Shown piece by piece: positions 53,060 through 63,006 of a stretch of 64,000 nt of DNA. Below the pieces are notes generated by a model that made no database searches, was not told the DNA's origin, and worked only from the letters and a program-made list of their open reading frames with translations. Position 1 is the first letter of the stretch, and the number at the start of each line of letters is the position of its first letter. The DNA comes from Parasporobacterium paucivorans DSM 15970 (GTDB lineage: Bacteria; Bacillota; Clostridia; Lachnospirales; Lachnospiraceae), in NCBI RefSeq assembly GCF_900141895.1, contig NZ_FQYT01000014.1:1-64000 (forward strand), given 5' to 3'. A program made the translations under genes and the position numbers.

Positions 53060-53304
53060 TTGCTGAGCAACATTGGGGTAGAATAAGGCAGCATTGAATG
53101 TTAAACACGAAGTCTGACATCCAGTTGCAGGCATGCCGCCGGCATATCCAACCGCCGCCGTGCGTGCTTGTATTTTTACGATAAAATCATCATACCCAAG
53201 ATTATGAAGGAAAAGATATTTCTGATTTTGAATCAGGAAAAGCCGAATGACAGAAATGTTCATCAATGGTACAATTATAAATGAGATTTACGATGAAAAA
53301 TTAA
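53060..53304. other. Degenerate intergenic region
   Basis: About 245 bases with no supported gene. Short open stretches, such as one reading MKEKIFLILNQEKPND near 53200, look like gene debris. A GC-rich patch lies near 53130-53170, unlike the surrounding AT-rich DNA. Confidence 0.5.
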
Positions 53305-53805
53305 AGAAGTAAACATAGGGATGCTGGCAAGCTAAAATGGCTGGAAGCATCTTTGCAATTCGCGTTAAAAATAAATGATGATACCGTTAAGAGTGCATTC
53401 CCATCGTTATATTTAAAGATTGCCGAATGCTATGAGGAGTTGTGCGATTTAGACAAGGCCAAAAAGAATTATGAATTATCAAATTCGTATAACGTTCCTC
53501 CATCTGACAAAGGTCTCTTTTATCATGGGACAAAAGCAGATTTGCAGGTTGGTGATCTGCTGACGGCAAAGGAGGACTCGAATTACAGACCTGACCTCAA
53601 AATGAACCACATATATTTCACATCCCTTATTAATGGTTCGGGGATTGCGGCTGCGTTAGCAAAAGGAGATGGAAGGGAATGAGTTTATATTGTAGAACCG
53701 ACAAGGGAATTTGAAAACGACCCTAATGTTACAGATAAGAAATTTCCAGGCAATCTGACACACTCATATCGCTGGCAGGTACTTGTCAAACAGATCAATA
53801 TTTGA
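53305..53805 (+). pseudogene. arr: Rifampin ADP-ribosyltransferase (arr) pseudogene with upstream TPR-like fragment
   Basis: The frame first encodes a tetratricopeptide-like segment (SLYLKIAECYEELCDLDKAK) and then the Arr domain from about 53509: FYHGTKADLQVGDLL, SNYRPDLKMNHIYFT. A TGA at 53680-53682 interrupts GRE/VYIVEP, exactly where family members have Arg, and the same frame then continues through VYIVEPTREFENDPNVTDKK and FPGN to a stop at 53805. Arr inactivates rifamycins by ADP-ribosylation with NAD. The single nonsense change (CGA or AGA to TGA) and lack of a good start mean it is probably inactive. Confidence 0.85.
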
Positions 53806-53821
53806 AAGGAGGAATACAAAA

Positions 53822-53983
53822 ATGTCGATGAAAGATATTGAAAAATTGAAGAAACTTTTAGAAGAGAAAAAGTCGAAAGGCGGTTTCTTGCAAAACGAAA
53901 AAAAGGTTGGATCTGGCAAAGTAGAGAAGATGAATAAGAATATAGGAATTGATTCAACAAGAACAAATAAAATTTCACAGTAG
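53822..53983 (+). CDS. Small basic protein, unknown function
   Basis: 53 residues, rich in lysine, no cysteine, no membrane segment. Helical N-terminus DIEKLKKLLEEKKSKGG followed by a flexible tail ending RTNKISQ. AAAGGAGG lies 11 bases before ATG 53822 (another ATG at 53828). A short inverted repeat (TTTCACA with TGTGAAA) overlaps the stop codon. I do not recognise a family; the clean ribosome site supports it being real. Confidence 0.5.
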   Translation: MSMKDIEKLKKLLEEKKSKGGFLQNEKKVGSGKVEKMNKNIGIDSTRTNKISQ

Positions 53984-54019
53984 ATGTGAAAACCGTTAAA
54001 AAACGGAGGGTAATCAATT

Positions 54020-54556
54020 ATGAAAAAAGAAATTGATGTATTCGATTATACAAAAGAAATTATAAATGCAGTAAAAAATGGGGTACTGCTGACAACGAAA
54101 TCGGACGGTAAAGTCAATTCTATGACTATATCCTGGGGAACATTTGGCATTGAGTGGGGAAAACCAATCTTTACGGTGTTTGTCAGAGAAAATCGGTTTA
54201 CAAGGCAACAGTTGGAGAAAAACCCCGAATTTACAATTAATATTCCATATGGTGAATATGATAAGAAGATCCTTGGATTTTGCGGTTCAAATTCAGGGAG
54301 AAACGTTGACAAGATAAAAGAACTAAATCTTACCTTGGAGAATCCAGAAGCGATTTCCGTTCCAGCTATCAAAGAATTGCCTCTTACTCTGGAGTGTAAA
54401 GTTATTTATAAGCAGAAACAGGATGAGAATGAAATACCTGATGTAATTAAAGAAAAAAATTATCCACAGGATGTGGACAGTTCAGCACCATTTGAAAATA
54501 AGGATTATCACATCGCCTTCTATGGAGAAATTCTAAAGGCATACATTGTGGACTGA
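54020..54556 (+). CDS. Flavin reductase family protein (FMN-binding split barrel)
   Basis: 178 residues. LLTTKSDGKVNSMTISWG and PIFTVFVRENRFTRQQLEKN, with the later GFCGSNSGRNVDK, fit the flavin reductase-like family, whose members bind FMN and reduce small molecules or hand electrons to partners. CGGAGGG lies before the ATG. It starts a group of three small co-directional genes with a methyltransferase and a CGGC protein. Confidence 0.87.
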   Translation: MKKEIDVFDYTKEIINAVKNGVLLTTKSDGKVNSMTISWGTFGIEWGKPIFTVFVRENRFTRQQLEKNPEFTINIPYGEYDKKILGFCGSNSGRNVDKIKELNLTLENPEAISVPAIKELPLTLECKVIYKQKQDENEIPDVIKEKNYPQDVDSSAPFENKDYHIAFYGEILKAYIVD

Positions 54557-54589
54557 CAGATAAGCGTACCGATAAGGAGTGTTGAAGTT

Positions 54590-55213
54590 ATGCAAAAGGA
54601 TAATCCTTTTAATAACGAGGTTGCGGAATATGAAGAATGGTTTAAAACCAACGATAAATTATTGTCTTCAGAGTTGGAAACTGTCAGGCCTTTCATCCCT
54701 GCAGGGGGAGCGGGAATCGAGATTGGTGTTGGTACTGGGATTTTTGCATCCAGGTTGGGAATCGGGCAGGGAATAGAACCATCTGAAGAAATGGCTGAGG
54801 AAGCCCGAAAAAGGGGCATTCATGTAATTAAAGCTGCAGCAGAAGATATTCCTATTGATGACGGGATATACCAGTTTGCATTGATGGTGACAGTCGATTG
54901 CTTTCTGGATGATGTTTCAAAGGCTTTTTCTGAAATTCGGCGAATACTCGTAAATAATGGATTGTTTATAATAGCATTCCTGGACAAAGGCACACCGTTG
55001 GGTAATTTGTATGAACAAAACAAGCATCTGCACAACAGCTACAAAAATGCCAGTTTCCATTCTGCCGCAGAAATATCCGATTTCCTGAGAGCAGCAGGTT
55101 TCGAAATACAAGACAAAAAACAAACGATTTATTCATTGGAAAACAAATATCAGGAAATCAAGAGTGGAGTCGGTGAAGGCCTGTTTGCGGTCATCCAGGC
55201 AAAAAAAATATAG
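54590..55213 (+). CDS. Class I SAM-dependent methyltransferase
   Basis: 207 residues, Methyltransf_11 type. SAM motif I is GIEIGVGTGIFASRLG (near residue 42), the strand-2 acidic residue is in GIEPSEEM, then AAAEDIPIDDGIYQFALM and a typical IRRILVNNGLFIIAFLD. Substrate unknown. AAGGAGTG precedes the ATG; 33 bases after the flavin reductase gene. Confidence 0.88.
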   Translation: MQKDNPFNNEVAEYEEWFKTNDKLLSSELETVRPFIPAGGAGIEIGVGTGIFASRLGIGQGIEPSEEMAEEARKRGIHVIKAAAEDIPIDDGIYQFALMVTVDCFLDDVSKAFSEIRRILVNNGLFIIAFLDKGTPLGNLYEQNKHLHNSYKNASFHSAAEISDFLRAAGFEIQDKKQTIYSLENKYQEIKSGVGEGLFAVIQAKKI

Positions 55214-55231
55214 AATTGCGAGGTATTCTTT

Positions 55232-55564
55232 ATGAAAGTTGGATTGATCAGATGTATGCAGACAGAGGATATGTGTCCTGCAACCACCTGCTTCAAAGTT
55301 ATGGATACAAAGAAGCTTGCATTCGAAGGCGTCGAGGAAGAGATTGAAGTAGTGGGTGTAAATACTTGTGGAGGCTGCCCTGGGAAAAAAGCAGTGACGA
55401 GAGCTGCTGAGATGGTGGAACGGGGAGCGGATACGATCGTGATAGCTTCTTGCATTACACGGGGGAATCCGATTGGATTTGCGTGTCCAAATGCAGAACG
55501 GATGATTTCTGCAATCAAAAAGAGGGTTGGAGACGAAATAAAAATTATTGACTACACGCATTAA
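55232..55564 (+). CDS. CGGC-domain protein
   Basis: 110 residues with conserved cysteines: IRCMQTEDMCPATTCF at the start, the name-giving VNTCGGCPGKKA in the middle, then ASCITRGNP and FACPNAE. The family is found mostly in anaerobes, and the cysteines suggest metal or iron-sulfur binding; its function is not established. Follows the methyltransferase gene after 18 bases. Confidence 0.85.
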   Translation: MKVGLIRCMQTEDMCPATTCFKVMDTKKLAFEGVEEEIEVVGVNTCGGCPGKKAVTRAAEMVERGADTIVIASCITRGNPIGFACPNAERMISAIKKRVGDEIKIIDYTH

Positions 55565-55580
55565 ATCCAATTGACATCCA

Positions 55581-55589
55581 TGTTATAAT
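55581..55589 (+). promoter_or_regulatory. Possible extended -10 promoter
   Basis: TGTTATAAT at 55581-55589. The TTGACA at 55571 is only seven bases upstream of TATAAT and cannot act as its -35 box. Downstream is only degenerate DNA. Confidence 0.3.
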
Positions 55590-55716
55590 TTACATAAGAC
55601 TAATATAGAGAATCCTTAATAATTATGGATTTAAATTTCCTTAAGCAATTTCCTGGTTCATATCAAGCTTACAGAGCCATCGTCAAAATCAAAACCGGCA
55701 CCGGGGTCAAGTTCCA

Positions 55717-56010
55717 GAGCTTATTCTTTGCCCCCTTGGAAATTATGTGATTAAAGAAGATGCTTCTGCCAATTATACCGTAAGTTATGGCGGGGACAGT
55801 GATTCCAGCGGAAATATTACTTTATCGCCATTTGACAGTAAAACTGTAATCATTACCAACAACGACATTGCGTTCAGCGATATTACGACCAGTCCGTAAA
55901 CAGGAGACTATTCGGGCAATGGTCCTTGGGCAGGCATATCGGTCGCAGTTGTTGGCGGTCTGCTGGCATTAACAGGCAGCATGCTGTATTCGCGTCATCA
56001 AAAAAGATAA
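55717..56010 (+). pseudogene. C-terminal remnant of a Cna-B/SpaA-type surface protein
   Basis: The frame reads PLGNYVIKEDASANYTVSY and ends a beta-sandwich repeat at TVIITNN, as in Cna-B/prealbumin-like surface domains. After a stop at 55897-55899 the same frame continues with TGDYSGN, a membrane segment (WAGISVAVVGGLLALTGSML) and a positive tail YSRHQKR. That is the layout of a sortase or membrane-anchored surface protein C-terminus. The N-terminus is gone and no start is visible, so this is a truncated and interrupted relic. Confidence 0.7.
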
Positions 56011-56125
56011 ATCTAACGTGACATAAATACAGGCTATTTCATCACTTCTATAGTAGGACCGTTAACTCGGATTCTGTTGGTAATTACATTGACCTGGTAA
56101 AACCATCCAGAAAGGAGAGGTTACT

Positions 56126-56200
56126 ACGGGAAGAGGTTTGGGTATAGTTGGGGTAATAGTGGTTGTGCTAATAGTCCTTTGGCTTTTGAAAATAATTTAG
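56126..56200 (+). other. Tiny hydrophobic peptide frame lacking a normal start
   Basis: AAAGGAGAGG (56111-56120) is followed five bases later by ACG, then codons for GRGLGIVGVIVVVLIVLWLL and a short tail to TAG at 56198-56200. If the ACG was once ATG, this was a 24-residue single-pass membrane peptide. Now probably a relic, unless a TTG at 56138 is used. Confidence 0.3.
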
Positions 56201-56246
56201 CAGGGATAATTAAGCATTCAAATACCTGTAAGTCTATTAAAACTGC

Positions 56247-56290
56247 AAAGGAGGTTCATTAAGCCATTTGGTCTTAATGAACCTTCTTTA
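56247..56290 (+). terminator. Intrinsic terminator
   Basis: AGGTTCATTAAG (56252-56263) pairs perfectly with 56273-56284, and the stem can be extended to about 16 bp with flanking AAGG/TTCTT. The 3' side is T-rich. It closes the degenerate region before the TVP38 gene. Confidence 0.75.
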
Positions 56291-56326
56291 GTTCCTTTAA
56301 AATATATACCAAATAAAATATAAAAA

Positions 56327-56335
56327 TGTTATAAT
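56327..56335 (+). promoter_or_regulatory. Extended -10 promoter of the TVP38 gene
   Basis: TGTTATAAT (56327-56335), extended -10 with no clear -35 box. Expected transcript start is near 56342, giving a leader of about 138 bases. Confidence 0.5.
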
Positions 56336-56341
56336 GTAACT

Positions 56342-56479
56342 GAATAAAAAGAAGAATTGGAATCGGCAAATTTACTTGAATTTGGAAATCCAATTGGAAA
56401 TACACGATTGCGAGCCGACCCTCTGATAGGTCGGCTTTTGTGTTTTAAAGATGCCAGAAAGAGATGCTGCGGAGGATTT
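56342..56479 (+). promoter_or_regulatory. Structured leader with terminator before the TVP38 gene, candidate riboswitch or attenuator
   Basis: After the promoter come nested inverted repeats (AATTGGA near 56355 with TCCAATT near 56389, enclosing CAAATT with AATTTG), then a terminator-like hairpin: AGCCGACC (56413-56420) with GGTCGGCT (56429-56436) followed by TTTGTGTTTT. The early bases TCGGC (near 56363) could pair instead with GCCGA of the terminator, so an alternative fold exists. The class is not one that I recognise. Confidence 0.5.
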
Positions 56480-57184
56480 ATGAGAAAAAATAAAGCTGAC
56501 CGGATAGACATTATAAAATACACTCTCATCCTTTTAACCCTGATAGGCATCGGAGTTTTATTATTTAAATTTTCACCATGGATTATTCAGGAAATTAAGC
56601 ATCCGGGAGCTTTAAGGACATTTGTGCAGTCATATGGTGGATTTGGATTTGTTGTCTTCATATTGCTGCAGACGCTTAATGTCATGACTGTGTTTATTCC
56701 TGCGGATGTTATCCTGAATCTGCTGGGTGGCTATGTTTACGGGGCTCCAATGGTATTCCTCTTGTCCATGATCGGTATAATGTTTGGAGCGATTTGTGCC
56801 TTTCGTATTTCCAGGCTTTTAGGATCCGACCTGATAAAAAGATTTGTCTCTCAGGATAGAATAAATCATATTAGCAATATGCTGAATTCAAAAAATGGAT
56901 TCATAGGAATGTTGATTGTCTATCTGATTCCAGGGATTCCAAAGGACCTTATGATGTATGTTGCGGGCTTTATGCCAGTTAAAGCTTCGAGACTATTTGT
57001 TGTCTATTTCATATCAAGGATACCGGCAACGCTGATCGAGGCATCGATAGGGGCGCAAATCCATGAGAGAAATAAAATGGGAATAATCATGACATCAATA
57101 GGCCTGATTATATTTATTGTCGTTGTAATCAGGTTACAGATTATATACAAGAAAAACAGCTTCAGTAAACAAAAGGAGAAATAG
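56480..57184 (+). CDS. TVP38/TMEM64 (DedA-superfamily) membrane protein
   Basis: 234 residues with about six hydrophobic segments. The VTT/SNARE-associated domain is seen in VFIPADVILNLLGGYVYG, GAICAFRISRLLGSDLIKRF and YLIPGIPKDLMMYVAGF. DedA-superfamily members move lipids such as undecaprenyl phosphate or phospholipids across the membrane; the role of this subfamily is not settled. ATG 56480 is preceded by GGAGG; earlier in-frame starts lie inside the leader hairpins and are rejected. One base separates its end from the next gene. Confidence 0.9.
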   Translation: MRKNKADRIDIIKYTLILLTLIGIGVLLFKFSPWIIQEIKHPGALRTFVQSYGGFGFVVFILLQTLNVMTVFIPADVILNLLGGYVYGAPMVFLLSMIGIMFGAICAFRISRLLGSDLIKRFVSQDRINHISNMLNSKNGFIGMLIVYLIPGIPKDLMMYVAGFMPVKASRLFVVYFISRIPATLIEASIGAQIHERNKMGIIMTSIGLIIFIVVVIRLQIIYKKNSFSKQKEK

Positions 57185-57185
57185 T

Positions 57186-57548
57186 ATGCATATTCAGCAC
57201 GTGACCTTGATGGTCAGCAATTTGGAGGAATCTATTGAATTTTATGAGACGGTTACGGAACTGACTATTTCCCGCCGTTTTAAGGCAGGACCAGGAGAAG
57301 TTGTATTTCTGACGAATGGCAGCGGGGAAACGGAGATTGAACTTGTATACATGCCGCAGGGTCAGAAGTTTGAAGGCAAAGGGATGTTTATTTGTTTTGA
57401 GACGGATAAACTGGATGCAATGCATAAGCTTGTACGGGATAAAGGGCTTAACCCTTCAGAAATTCAAAACCCGGACATTCAGACCCGCTATTTCTATGTG
57501 TATGACCCAAATGGGGTGTCTATCCAGCTGCGCGTTTTCCCGAAGTGA
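57186..57548 (+). CDS. VOC-superfamily (glyoxalase-like) protein
   Basis: 120 residues, a single vicinal-oxygen-chelate domain with two beta-alpha-beta-beta-beta units. IQHVTLMVSNLEESIEFYE and YFYVYDPNGVSIQLRVF are typical. Candidate metal ligands include His5, the Glu in ETEIELV and a Gln near the end, but the last position is Gln, not Glu, so the activity may differ from glyoxalase I. AAAGGAG lies in the end of the TVP38 gene, and the two are probably co-transcribed. Confidence 0.87.
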   Translation: MHIQHVTLMVSNLEESIEFYETVTELTISRRFKAGPGEVVFLTNGSGETEIELVYMPQGQKFEGKGMFICFETDKLDAMHKLVRDKGLNPSEIQNPDIQTRYFYVYDPNGVSIQLRVFPK

Positions 57549-57614
57549 TTCTATACAGACGTGACAAAACAAAAACGTAAAAAGAGATACAGTAACAATC
57601 ATGGAGGGCTGAAT

Positions 57615-58568
57615 ATGAGAGGAAAAGAACGTCATCTGATTTTCATTGTTTTATTGGTTTTCCTGTCAATAAATATTGCAGGATGCAATTCTTCAAATCC
57701 GCAGGAAACCACCCAGGAAAGTACACAGGAAAGCACGCAGGAAAGCACATCGAGTCAGGAAGAGATACAAGCAGAAATAGACAGAAAAGCGGCAGGAGAC
57801 CTGGATGCAAAAATTGCGGCACTAGGTGATGTGAGCGCACTCACCTTAAATGAAGCAGCCACCGTGCTGGAAATACGGACTGCTTATGAGGGGCTAACGG
57901 CGGATCAAAAAAATCTGGTCAAAAATCTTGTCATGCTGACAACAGCTGAACAAAAAATTCAGGAGCTGCAGAAGGAGGCAGATGTCGTCGCCAAGTATAA
58001 AGCGGCTTCCGGTTATACTGTAAAATCAGGTGATACCTTAAGTGAAATTGCGGTTCAGCACACAGTTACGGTTCCGCAGCTCGTATATGCGAATGACCTC
58101 GCAAATCCCAACCTGATTTTGGAGGGGCAGTTCCTTGTTATTCCTTATCCAAATGTATTTCTGAGCAGTAAATACGGATTCAATTTTAATCTGCCTGACA
58201 GTTGGGACGGCTTCACGGTTCTGACAGGTGGGTGGGAAGGTACCTGGACGGAAGCTTTTTCAGGGGTTCCTGCAAACACCAAAGAGACGGGTCTGATCAT
58301 TTATATAAGGCATCCGCTCTGGACAACCCAGAATCCGCGACAGGATATCCCCTTGATGATGTTTACATTGGTCCAATGGGAAGGGATCCAGCAGCAGAAA
58401 TTCATGTTGAATCAGGCCGCTCCAGTAGGTCCGAGAGAACTTGGAAGAAATTCCAAATATGTTTTTGGACTGCCGCCGCGTTACAATTACGCTTTTTTGA
58501 CCGGCTTCGAAGAGGTGGATAATATTCTGAACAATAATGCTCTGGAACCGCTTGAAACGGGGAATTAG
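57615..58568 (+). CDS. LysM-domain lipoprotein
   Basis: 317 residues. A lipoprotein signal peptide ends in SINIAGC, followed by a low-complexity linker with repeated TQES units, a helical domain (about 55-125), a LysM domain (YTVKSGDTLSEIAVQHTV, about residues 137-180) that binds peptidoglycan or chitin-like glycans, and a C-terminal beta-rich domain of about 130 residues that I do not recognise (starts FLSSKYGFNFNLPDSWDGF). ATG 57615 follows GGAGGG; a longer in-frame start at 57561 has none and would hide the signal peptide. Confidence 0.87.
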   Translation: MRGKERHLIFIVLLVFLSINIAGCNSSNPQETTQESTQESTQESTSSQEEIQAEIDRKAAGDLDAKIAALGDVSALTLNEAATVLEIRTAYEGLTADQKNLVKNLVMLTTAEQKIQELQKEADVVAKYKAASGYTVKSGDTLSEIAVQHTVTVPQLVYANDLANPNLILEGQFLVIPYPNVFLSSKYGFNFNLPDSWDGFTVLTGGWEGTWTEAFSGVPANTKETGLIIYIRHPLWTTQNPRQDIPLMMFTLVQWEGIQQQKFMLNQAAPVGPRELGRNSKYVFGLPPRYNYAFLTGFEEVDNILNNNALEPLETGN

Positions 58569-58590
58569 ACAGACTCCGCTGCGAGGATAT

Positions 58591-58629
58591 AAACAGAAGA
58601 TGATACCCGGAAAATCATCTGTTTATTAA
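58591..58629 (+). terminator. Terminator after the LysM lipoprotein gene
   Basis: AAACAG-AA-GATGAT (58591-58604) pairs with ATCATCTGTTT (58614-58624) with a two-base bulge, followed by ATT. The T-run is short. Confidence 0.5.
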
Positions 58630-58632
58630 AGA

Positions 58633-58737
58633 TGGACTACTTATTTCCGCAGGAGTATAATTAAACTGTAATGACGTCAAGCCATGAAATCAGAAGATTA
58701 CAGCAACTTTGTATATTTAAAGGAATCCGTTTAGGAT
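58633..58737 (+). promoter_or_regulatory. Promoter region of katG with two candidate promoters
   Basis: Candidate one: TGGACT (58633-58638), 17 bases, TATAAT (58656-58661). Candidate two: TTGTAT (58709-58714), 17 bases, TAGGAT (58732-58737). A clear PerR or Fur box was not found, although the AT-rich stretch around 58656-58672 loosely resembles half of one. Confidence 0.45.
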
Positions 58738-58773
58738 GTCTTTCAAGTATAAATAAATCATTTGAAGGAGTAG

Positions 58774-60969
<2,196 letters not shown>

Positions 60970-61001
60970 CTTAAAAAAACGAAAAAATGGAGGACTGAAA
61001 A

Positions 61002-61496
61002 ATGGATGAAAACAAAACGATCAAGAACCTGATGGAAGCATTTGCGGGGGAATCTCAGGCAAACAGAAAGTATCTCGCATATTCCAGGAAAGCTGAGAAA
61101 GAAGGAAAGCTGAATGCTGCGAAATTATTCAAAGCCGCTTCAGATGCGGAGACCCTGCACGCCTTAAAACATTTTGAGGTAGCAGGGAAAGTTGCTGCGA
61201 CAGCTGATAATCTTAAAGATGCGGTTGCTGGTGAGACCCATGAATACACAGAAATGTACCCGGATTTTGTTAAAATTGCGGAAGCGGAAGGCAACAAGGC
61301 TGCCCTCACTTCATTCACGTATGCCATGAAGGCGGAAGAAGTCCATGCAAAACTTTATCAGGAAGCACTAGAGAACCTGGATGAAACGAACGAAATCTTC
61401 TACTATCTCTGTCCCGTCTGCGGTAATATAGAAAAAGCCCGTCCGGATAAATGCAGCATCTGCGGCACTCCGGGAGAGAAATTCATCGAATACTAA
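61002..61496 (+). CDS. rbr: Rubrerythrin
   Basis: 164 residues. The diiron four-helix domain contains AFAGESQANRKYLAY, ASDAETLHALKHF and YAMKAEEVHAKLYQ with the Glu and His ligands. The C-terminal rubredoxin-like domain has CPVCGNIE and CSICGTPG, which hold one iron. Reduces hydrogen peroxide to water in anaerobes. TGGAGG precedes the ATG; likely transcribed from the katG promoter. Confidence 0.96.
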   Translation: MDENKTIKNLMEAFAGESQANRKYLAYSRKAEKEGKLNAAKLFKAASDAETLHALKHFEVAGKVAATADNLKDAVAGETHEYTEMYPDFVKIAEAEGNKAALTSFTYAMKAEEVHAKLYQEALENLDETNEIFYYLCPVCGNIEKARPDKCSICGTPGEKFIEY

Positions 61497-61555
61497 AATT
61501 ATTCCGTAGCGTGGGGATTGTGAAGCTGAAAACCTGACAGAGAGCATTATAATCA

Positions 61556-61592
61556 AAAGGAGGGGGAAGGACGTGTCCTCCTCCCTTTGTTC
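61556..61592 (+). terminator. Probable terminator after rubrerythrin
   Basis: A purine-rich strand (AAAGGAGGGGGAAGGAC, ending near 61572) can pair imperfectly with the complementary GTCCTCCTCCCTTT (61575-61588), followed by a T-rich stretch. Confidence 0.55.
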
Positions 61593-61623
61593 TTTCCTTC
61601 TTATCGAGAATAAAGGAGAAGAT

Positions 61624-62256
61624 ATGTCTGCATTAGAAAAAACTGCTTATCTGCAGAATCGGAACGACGAGAAACCGAATCAGGAGCTTGCAAAGGAACT
61701 GATTGAGACTAATGATATAGATGGCATCAGAGAGATTGCAAAAAATATGTTTAACAATGATAAAAATATTCAAAGTGACTGCATAAAGGTATTGTATGAG
61801 GCGGGCTATATAAAACCGGAGATGATTGCGGAATACGCCGGAGATTTCATCGAATTATTGAGGAGCAGAAATAACAGGATGGTTTGGGGGGCCATGCTGG
61901 CGTTGTCAACAATTGCATCAATCAAGGCTGATGAGATATATAAAAATCTCGAAATAGTATTAGGGGTTATGAAAGAGGGCTCGGTCATTGCAGTTGATAA
62001 TGCCGTTAAGGTTTTAGCCGCCCTGGCATCCCAGAATGACAAATATAATGACAAGATATTCCCATTTCTTTTAGACCATCTTAGAAATTGCCGTCCAAAA
62101 GAAGTTGCTCAGCACGCTGAAAGCACATTTCAGGCAGTGAACCAAAAGAACCAGGATGAATTTATCAAGGTACTGATGGAGCGGGAAGGTTCTTTAACAA
62201 ACGCTCAATTAAGCAGAATCATCAAGCTGTACAAAAAGCTTCATATTAATCATTAG
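61624..62256 (+). CDS. HEAT/armadillo-like repeat protein
   Basis: 210 residues, all helical. Four or so repeats of helical pairs are seen, for example IREIAKNMFNNDKNIQSDCI and GAMLALSTIASIKADEIY, then VDNAVKVLAALASQ. Such superhelical scaffolds bind proteins; no catalytic residues are evident. AAAGGAG lies before ATG 61624; the upstream in-frame ATG at 61573 is unlikely. Function unknown. Confidence 0.75.
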   Translation: MSALEKTAYLQNRNDEKPNQELAKELIETNDIDGIREIAKNMFNNDKNIQSDCIKVLYEAGYIKPEMIAEYAGDFIELLRSRNNRMVWGAMLALSTIASIKADEIYKNLEIVLGVMKEGSVIAVDNAVKVLAALASQNDKYNDKIFPFLLDHLRNCRPKEVAQHAESTFQAVNQKNQDEFIKVLMEREGSLTNAQLSRIIKLYKKLHINH

Positions 62257-62302
62257 TCGGAATCCAATTTGCAATGAGATTGTTAAGAATATGGAGCAAT
62301 AA

Positions 62303-62983
62303 ATGAGGCCAGATATGGGGGATAAGATGTCAGATAAAATGGATTACAAAAAGGAACACAAGGATCTCTACCAGCCAAAGACGGTTCCCGTGATAGTCGA
62401 TGTGCCAAAGATGAAATTCATCATGGTCGACGGAAAGGGGAACCCCAACGATGAATCGGGAGAATACACGAAAGCAATCGAATTGCTGTATGGATTATCC
62501 TACACCATTAAAATGAGCAATAAAAACGGGAAGGCTCCATCCGGTTTCTTTGAATATGTCGTACCGCCGCTGGAAGGCTTATGGTGGACAGAGATTGACC
62601 GTCCATTTGACACGAGCCAAAAGGATAAACTGATCTGGACTGCAATGATACGGCAGCCTGAATTTGTCACTGAAGAAGTATTCGAGTGGGCAGTCGATGA
62701 ATTGAAGAATCGAAAGCCGCAGATTGATGCCTCCAAGGCGAGGCTGGAAGAGTTCACGGAGGGGCTCTGCGTTCAGATGATGCATCTGGGTCCATTTGAC
62801 AGAGAGGCAGTAACTGTTAAAGCGATCGATGACTTTGCTGCGGCCAATGGATACGTCAATGCCATTTCAGAAGTGCTTCCGGACGGCACCATCCGCAGGC
62901 ATCACGAAATATACCTGAACGATCCCCGAAAAGTCGCTCCGGAAAAGATGAAGACGGTCATCCGGCATCCGATTCGGAAGTAA
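62303..62983 (+). CDS. GyrI-like small-molecule-binding protein
   Basis: 226 residues. The opening KKEHKDLYQPKTVPVIVDVP and MKFIMVDGKGNPN, then GLWWTEID and LHLGPFD-like MMHLGPFDREA, match the free-standing GyrI-like (SbmC/Rob effector domain) family. Relatives bind or hydrolyse hydrophobic drugs and cations. GGAG lies six bases before ATG 62303; ATG 62327 would give the more usual N-terminus and is also possible. Confidence 0.85.
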   Translation: MRPDMGDKMSDKMDYKKEHKDLYQPKTVPVIVDVPKMKFIMVDGKGNPNDESGEYTKAIELLYGLSYTIKMSNKNGKAPSGFFEYVVPPLEGLWWTEIDRPFDTSQKDKLIWTAMIRQPEFVTEEVFEWAVDELKNRKPQIDASKARLEEFTEGLCVQMMHLGPFDREAVTVKAIDDFAAANGYVNAISEVLPDGTIRRHHEIYLNDPRKVAPEKMKTVIRHPIRK

Positions 62984-63006
62984 GGTCAGAAAATGGGAGG
63001 TGGAGT

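Noticed and set aside
52952-53266. Minus-strand frame of 104 codons over the end of the alarmone synthetase gene and the gap after it
   Set aside because: No ribosome site and no recognisable domain; the part in the gap may be debris but cannot be supported as a gene.
55571-55589. TTGACA plus TATAAT as a standard promoter
   Set aside because: The spacer is only seven bases, so the two boxes cannot act together; only an extended -10 reading remains.
56357-56479. N-terminal extension of the TVP38 protein from 56357
   Set aside because: It would run through the leader hairpins and terminator and has no ribosome site; ATG 56480 follows GGAGG.
57710-57760. Repeated TQES coding units as a phase-variable tandem repeat
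   Set aside because: The units are few and imperfect and code for a typical lipoprotein linker; there is no evidence of variation.
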